Positions 61,524 to 64,000 of a DNA stretch of 64,000 bases are shown here, one piece after another. A model generated the notes under the pieces. That model did not search any database. It was not told the origin of the DNA and was given only the letters and a program-made list of their open reading frames with translations. Each line of letters starts with the position of its first letter. The stretch's first letter is position 1. This DNA comes from JACKBK01 sp963707275 (lineage in GTDB: Bacteria > Chloroflexota > Anaerolineae > JAAEKA01), in NCBI GenBank assembly GCA_963707275.1, contig CAVPPH010000013.1, positions 461,772 to 525,771 on the forward strand. The letters run 5' to 3'. Made by a program: the position numbers and the translations under genes.

Positions 61524-61796
61524 ATGGTAAGCATTCGTCTGCGCCGCGTTGGCGCCAAGAAACAACCGTCCTATCGCATTGTCGTGACTGATAAAAAGTC
61601 CCCCCGCGACGGCCGGTTCATCGAAAACATTGGACATTTCAATCCCCGTACCGAGCCCGAGACGGTCGTGTTGGACAACGAGCGCGCGCTCTACTGGCTT
61701 AGCGTGGGCGCACAGCCCAGTGACGCCGTGCGCCGCCTGCTGGTCAACGCTGGCGTGATGGCCGAGCACGAGGCTTCTAAGCAGCCTGCTGCCTGA
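61524..61796 (+). CDS. rpsP: 30S ribosomal protein S16
   Basis: 90 aa, full length. MVSIRLRRVGAKKQPSYRIVVTDKKSPRDGRFIENIGHFNPRTEP is the standard S16 N-terminal half, followed by ERALYWLSVGAQPSDAVRRLLVNAGVM. It is a small-subunit assembly protein binding 16S rRNA. It heads the common rpsP-khpA-rimM cluster. Confidence 0.97.
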   Translation: MVSIRLRRVGAKKQPSYRIVVTDKKSPRDGRFIENIGHFNPRTEPETVVLDNERALYWLSVGAQPSDAVRRLLVNAGVMAEHEASKQPAA

Positions 61797-61809
61797 TCGG
61801 ATATTCATC

Positions 61810-62037
61810 GTGAAGGACCTGATCGAATACATCGCCGAAAACCTGGTGGACGAGGCGGACAAGGTGCGGGTGCGCGAAGTCCGTACGTCGCAAGGAACGT
61901 TGCTTGAGCTACGCGTCGCCCGCGACGATATGGGCCGTGTCATCGGCTCTGGCGGGCGGGTGGCTAATGCTATGCGCGCGGTGCTGCGTGTTCCGGCCAA
62001 TCGCCAGGGCAAGCAGGTTACCCTCGAAATCGTCTGA
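61810..62037 (+). CDS. khpA: KH-domain RNA-binding protein KhpA
   Basis: 75 aa with GTG start at 61810, 13 nt after rpsP. The single KH domain shows LIEYIAENLVDEADKVRVRE and the GxxG-type loop in MGRVIGSGGRVANAMRAVLR. It forms a dimeric RNA-binding protein (with KhpB in many bacteria) affecting cell division and sRNA use. Its place between rpsP and rimM is the usual one. Confidence 0.93.
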   Translation: MKDLIEYIAENLVDEADKVRVREVRTSQGTLLELRVARDDMGRVIGSGGRVANAMRAVLRVPANRQGKQVTLEIV

Positions 62038-62113
62038 AGTCACCCAGAGTTGTCTTAACGACGTGGACGGGAGTGCTGATCATCGGCCTCCCGTTTTGCG
62101 CGTTATTACGGAA

Positions 62114-62671
62114 ATGTTGCGTATGAGTCCTCAGTCTGCACAGAGCTATGCTGGTTTACCCGACGATGTGGCCGATGGCTACATCGTCATCGGGCAGCTT
62201 GGGCGCGCTTTTGGCGTGCGTGGCGAAGTCTTCGTGAACCTGCACACCGACTCGCCGGAGCGGTTTTTGAACCTGGGCACGGTCTTCATTGGCCCGGAGG
62301 CAGCGCCGATCCGCCTCCTCAGCGCGCGGCCACACAAGGATGGCGTGGTGGTCAGGCTGGAAGGCTATGAGGATCGCACCGCCGTCGAGGCCCTGCGCGG
62401 GCAGGCGCTGCAAATCCCCCGTTCGGACCTGCCGGAGTTGCCGGAGGGCGAGAACTACGTCTTTGATCTGCTCGGCCTGCGGGTCGTGGCGGTCGACGGC
62501 GAGGAGCTGGGCGAGATCAGTGAGATCATATTTACCGGCGCCAACGAAGTGTTTCTCGTCAACGGTCCCCGGGGCGAGCTGCTGATTCCCTACATCAGCG
62601 ATGTCATTGCCAGTGAAGACATAGCGGCTGGCACGATCACCGTCCACCGTTTCCCCGGCTTGCTCGACTAA
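62114..62671 (+). CDS. rimM: Ribosome maturation factor RimM
   Basis: 185 aa. I chose ATG 62114 (another ATG lies at 62123) because the open frame upstream overlaps khpA. The RimM N-terminal domain reads YIVIGQLGRAFGVRGEVFVNLHTDSPERF; the PRC-barrel half has YVFDLLGLRVVAVDGEELGEI and NEVFLVNGPRGELLIPYI. It binds S19 during 30S assembly. trmD, often next in this cluster, is absent; dprA follows instead. Confidence 0.93.
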   Translation: MLRMSPQSAQSYAGLPDDVADGYIVIGQLGRAFGVRGEVFVNLHTDSPERFLNLGTVFIGPEAAPIRLLSARPHKDGVVVRLEGYEDRTAVEALRGQALQIPRSDLPELPEGENYVFDLLGLRVVAVDGEELGEISEIIFTGANEVFLVNGPRGELLIPYISDVIASEDIAAGTITVHRFPGLLD

Positions 62672-62687
62672 CCCTGGCCCGTTTTCA

Positions 62688-62722
62688 GCCGTCTTGACAA
62701 AAGACGGCGATTGGGTTATTCT
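62688..62722 (+). promoter_or_regulatory. dprA promoter overlapping a hairpin after rimM
   Basis: TTGACA (62694-62699), 17-nt spacer, TATTCT (62717-62722). The -35 lies inside an 8-bp hairpin GCCGTCTT-GACAA-AAGACGGC (62688-62708) at the 3' end of rimM, so the same bases may serve termination or processing of one transcript and initiation of the next. Confidence 0.65.
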
Positions 62723-62809
62723 GGCGCGCAGTGATTGCTCGCAGCATCCGGCGCCGGCGTGCCTGCCGCGTCTTTGCTAACATCGATTTTGCGCCGTCCG
62801 AGGGGTCTT

Positions 62810-63919
62810 GTGGACGAACTTGGCTACTGGGTTGGTTTCAACAAAGTGATCGGCATTGGTCCGGCCCGGCTGCGCGCACTGCTGGATTATTTCGGCAGCG
62901 TCGAAGCGGCCTGGCAGGCTGCGCCTGAAGAGCTGGCCGAGATCGGGCTGGACCGTCGCAGCATTGCCAACCTTGCGGCGGCCCACAAAACGTGGGATCT
63001 CCAGGCTGAGCTCGACCGGCTGGAGACGGCCGGCGTCACCGTGTTGACCTGGGACTCGCCCGACTACCCCATCAATCTGCGCAACATCCATGACCCGCCG
63101 CCGGTGATCTATGTCCGCGGCGAACTGGCGCCGGAGGACGACTGGGCAGTGGCCGTCGTCGGCACCCGGCGCGCCAGCGTTTACGGCAAGGAGGCTGCCC
63201 GCCAGCTTGCCACCGACCTCGTCCACAACGGGGTCACGGTCGTCAGCGGGCTGGCAGCGGGCATCGACTCAGTGGCGCACCAGGCTGCGCTGGATGCCGG
63301 CGGACGGACAATTGCCGTGCTTGGTTCCGGCGTGGATGTGATCTACCCGGAGCAGAACCAGCGCCTGGCCAGCCAGATCATGCAGCAGGGCGCACTGGTA
63401 TCGGAGTATCCGCTGGGCACCCGACCAGAGCGAAGTAATTTTCCGCCGCGCAACCGCATCATCAGTGGGCTGTCGTTGGGCGTGATCGTGGTGGAGGCCG
63501 GCGCGCGCAGCGGCGCGCTGATCACGGCTGATTTCGCCGGTGAGCAGGGACGTGACGTTTTTGCCGTGCCGGGTAGTATCTTCCAGCGAAGCTGCGAAGG
63601 CGCTAACCGGTTGATCCAGGACGGCGCGCGGCCGGTGCTATCGGTGACCGATGTGCTGGAGGAGCTGAACCTGGCGCAGATTTCGCAGCAGGCCGAGGTG
63701 CGGGCTGTAGTGCCCACCACCGAGATCGAGCGCAACGTGCTGGACCTGCTCTCCGGCGAGCCGATCCACGTCGACGCGCTGGGACGGGCGACCGACATGC
63801 CGGCCGCCACTGTCGCCAGCACCCTGGCGCTGCTGGAACTGAAGGGCTTGGCGCGGCAGGTCGGTGGCATGAACTACGTGTTGGCGCGTGACGAGCGCGT
63901 TGCGTATCAGGTCGGGTGA
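62810..63919 (+). CDS. dprA: DNA-processing protein DprA
   Basis: About 369 aa. I chose GTG 62810 (VDELGYWVGFNKVIGIGPAR) with GAGGGG upstream; an open extension starts with TTG at 62735. A SAM/helix-hairpin-helix region (IGPARLRALLDYFG) is followed by the Rossmann-fold core (VAVVGTRRASVYGKEAARQLATDL, VVSGLAAGIDSVAHQAAL, GRTIAVLGSGVDVIYPEQN, FPPRNRIISGLSLGVIVVEAGARSGALITADFAGEQGRDVFAVPG) and a winged-helix end (LDLLSGEPIHVDALG). It loads RecA onto incoming single-stranded DNA during transformation. It has its own promoter. Confidence 0.95.
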   Translation: MDELGYWVGFNKVIGIGPARLRALLDYFGSVEAAWQAAPEELAEIGLDRRSIANLAAAHKTWDLQAELDRLETAGVTVLTWDSPDYPINLRNIHDPPPVIYVRGELAPEDDWAVAVVGTRRASVYGKEAARQLATDLVHNGVTVVSGLAAGIDSVAHQAALDAGGRTIAVLGSGVDVIYPEQNQRLASQIMQQGALVSEYPLGTRPERSNFPPRNRIISGLSLGVIVVEAGARSGALITADFAGEQGRDVFAVPGSIFQRSCEGANRLIQDGARPVLSVTDVLEELNLAQISQQAEVRAVVPTTEIERNVLDLLSGEPIHVDALGRATDMPAATVASTLALLELKGLARQVGGMNYVLARDERVAYQVG

Positions 63920-64000
63920 CGAATTAATGAATTGCAACCCGGATTGACATTCCTTTCGCGACAAGACTGAACTATTCATCTCTTGCGAAGGCCTGTCTGT
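63920..64000. other. Right edge, no feature seen
   Basis: A TTGACA occurs near 63944 but no -10 at a suitable distance. The next gene lies beyond the window. Confidence 0.4.

Noticed and set aside
1..64000. tRNA, rRNA, CRISPR array, integrase or phage genes
   Set aside because: None was recognisable on either strand by reading; short tRNAs could still have been missed without a covariance search.

Overview
The window is about 64 kb of GC-rich bacterial DNA and most resembles a filamentous Chloroflexota (Anaerolineae/Caldilineae-like) genome. This placement is inferred from the very large secreted proteins with thrombospondin-type-3, FG-GAP, beta-helix and Ig-like modules ending in a W-[LM]-P-L-V tail, a SARP-NB-ARC-WD40 regulator, lipoproteins with Ala/Pro/Thr tethers, and the rpsP-khpA-rimM order. 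No rRNA, tRNA or CRISPR array was seen. Many genes, including housekeeping ones (mutY, rocD, xylA), are interrupted by single-base indels, mostly insertions. The disruption is patchy: several 3-5 kb stretches are clean. I treat most of the frameshifts as sequence or assembly error and annotate whole genes across them.

Left part (1-41.2 kb, all minus strand). Three tandem paralogous giant genes dominate: A (1-4707, cut by the window edge), B (5167-19750) and C (21318-35515). Each of B and C is about 14.5 kb and codes for roughly 4,700-4,860 aa. They share an N-terminal signal/anchor, a lipoprotein-like domain, internal membrane segments, two Ca-binding TSP3 blocks, Ig-like repeats, an FG-GAP propeller, parallel beta-helix cassettes, a CBM9/DOMON-like domain, a DUF11-like domain and a short C-terminal tail; A is seen only as far as its second TSP3 block. 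B carries an extra FG-GAP/VCBS-like block and C carries three LamG domains. Between C and B lies a smaller secreted protein with a C-terminal membrane anchor. Upstream of C are a small hypothetical gene, a YCF48/BNR surface protein, a DUF333-M20 peptidase lipoprotein and a LivJ-type binding lipoprotein.

Centre (41.2-45.6 kb). A large SARP-type regulator (DNA-binding, BTAD, NB-ARC, pentapeptide-like and 14 WD40 repeats) is transcribed divergently from the minus-strand block. Three minus-strand promoters (upstream of gene A, of the small hypothetical gene before C, and of the binding lipoprotein) share a paired heptamer, TGATGCG-N4-TG[AG]TACG, ending 9 nt before a -10 box. This is the geometry of SARP operators, so the regulator may control this surface-protein block. 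The link is the main new hypothesis from the window.

Right part (45.7-54.4 kb, plus strand). A xylo-oligosaccharide locus: a LacI repressor with a consensus promoter and a 33-bp palindromic operator, an ABC binding protein, two permeases, xylose isomerase and a cytoplasmic GH3 glycosidase. No ATPase or xylulokinase is present. It ends at a strong 20-bp hairpin.

Far right (54.7-64 kb). A DUF362 protein, mutY, ornithine aminotransferase (minus strand), a NUDIX hydrolase, a propeller-like lipoprotein, rpsP-khpA-rimM and dprA. Intergenic spaces carry several inverted-repeat elements of dispersed-repeat type.
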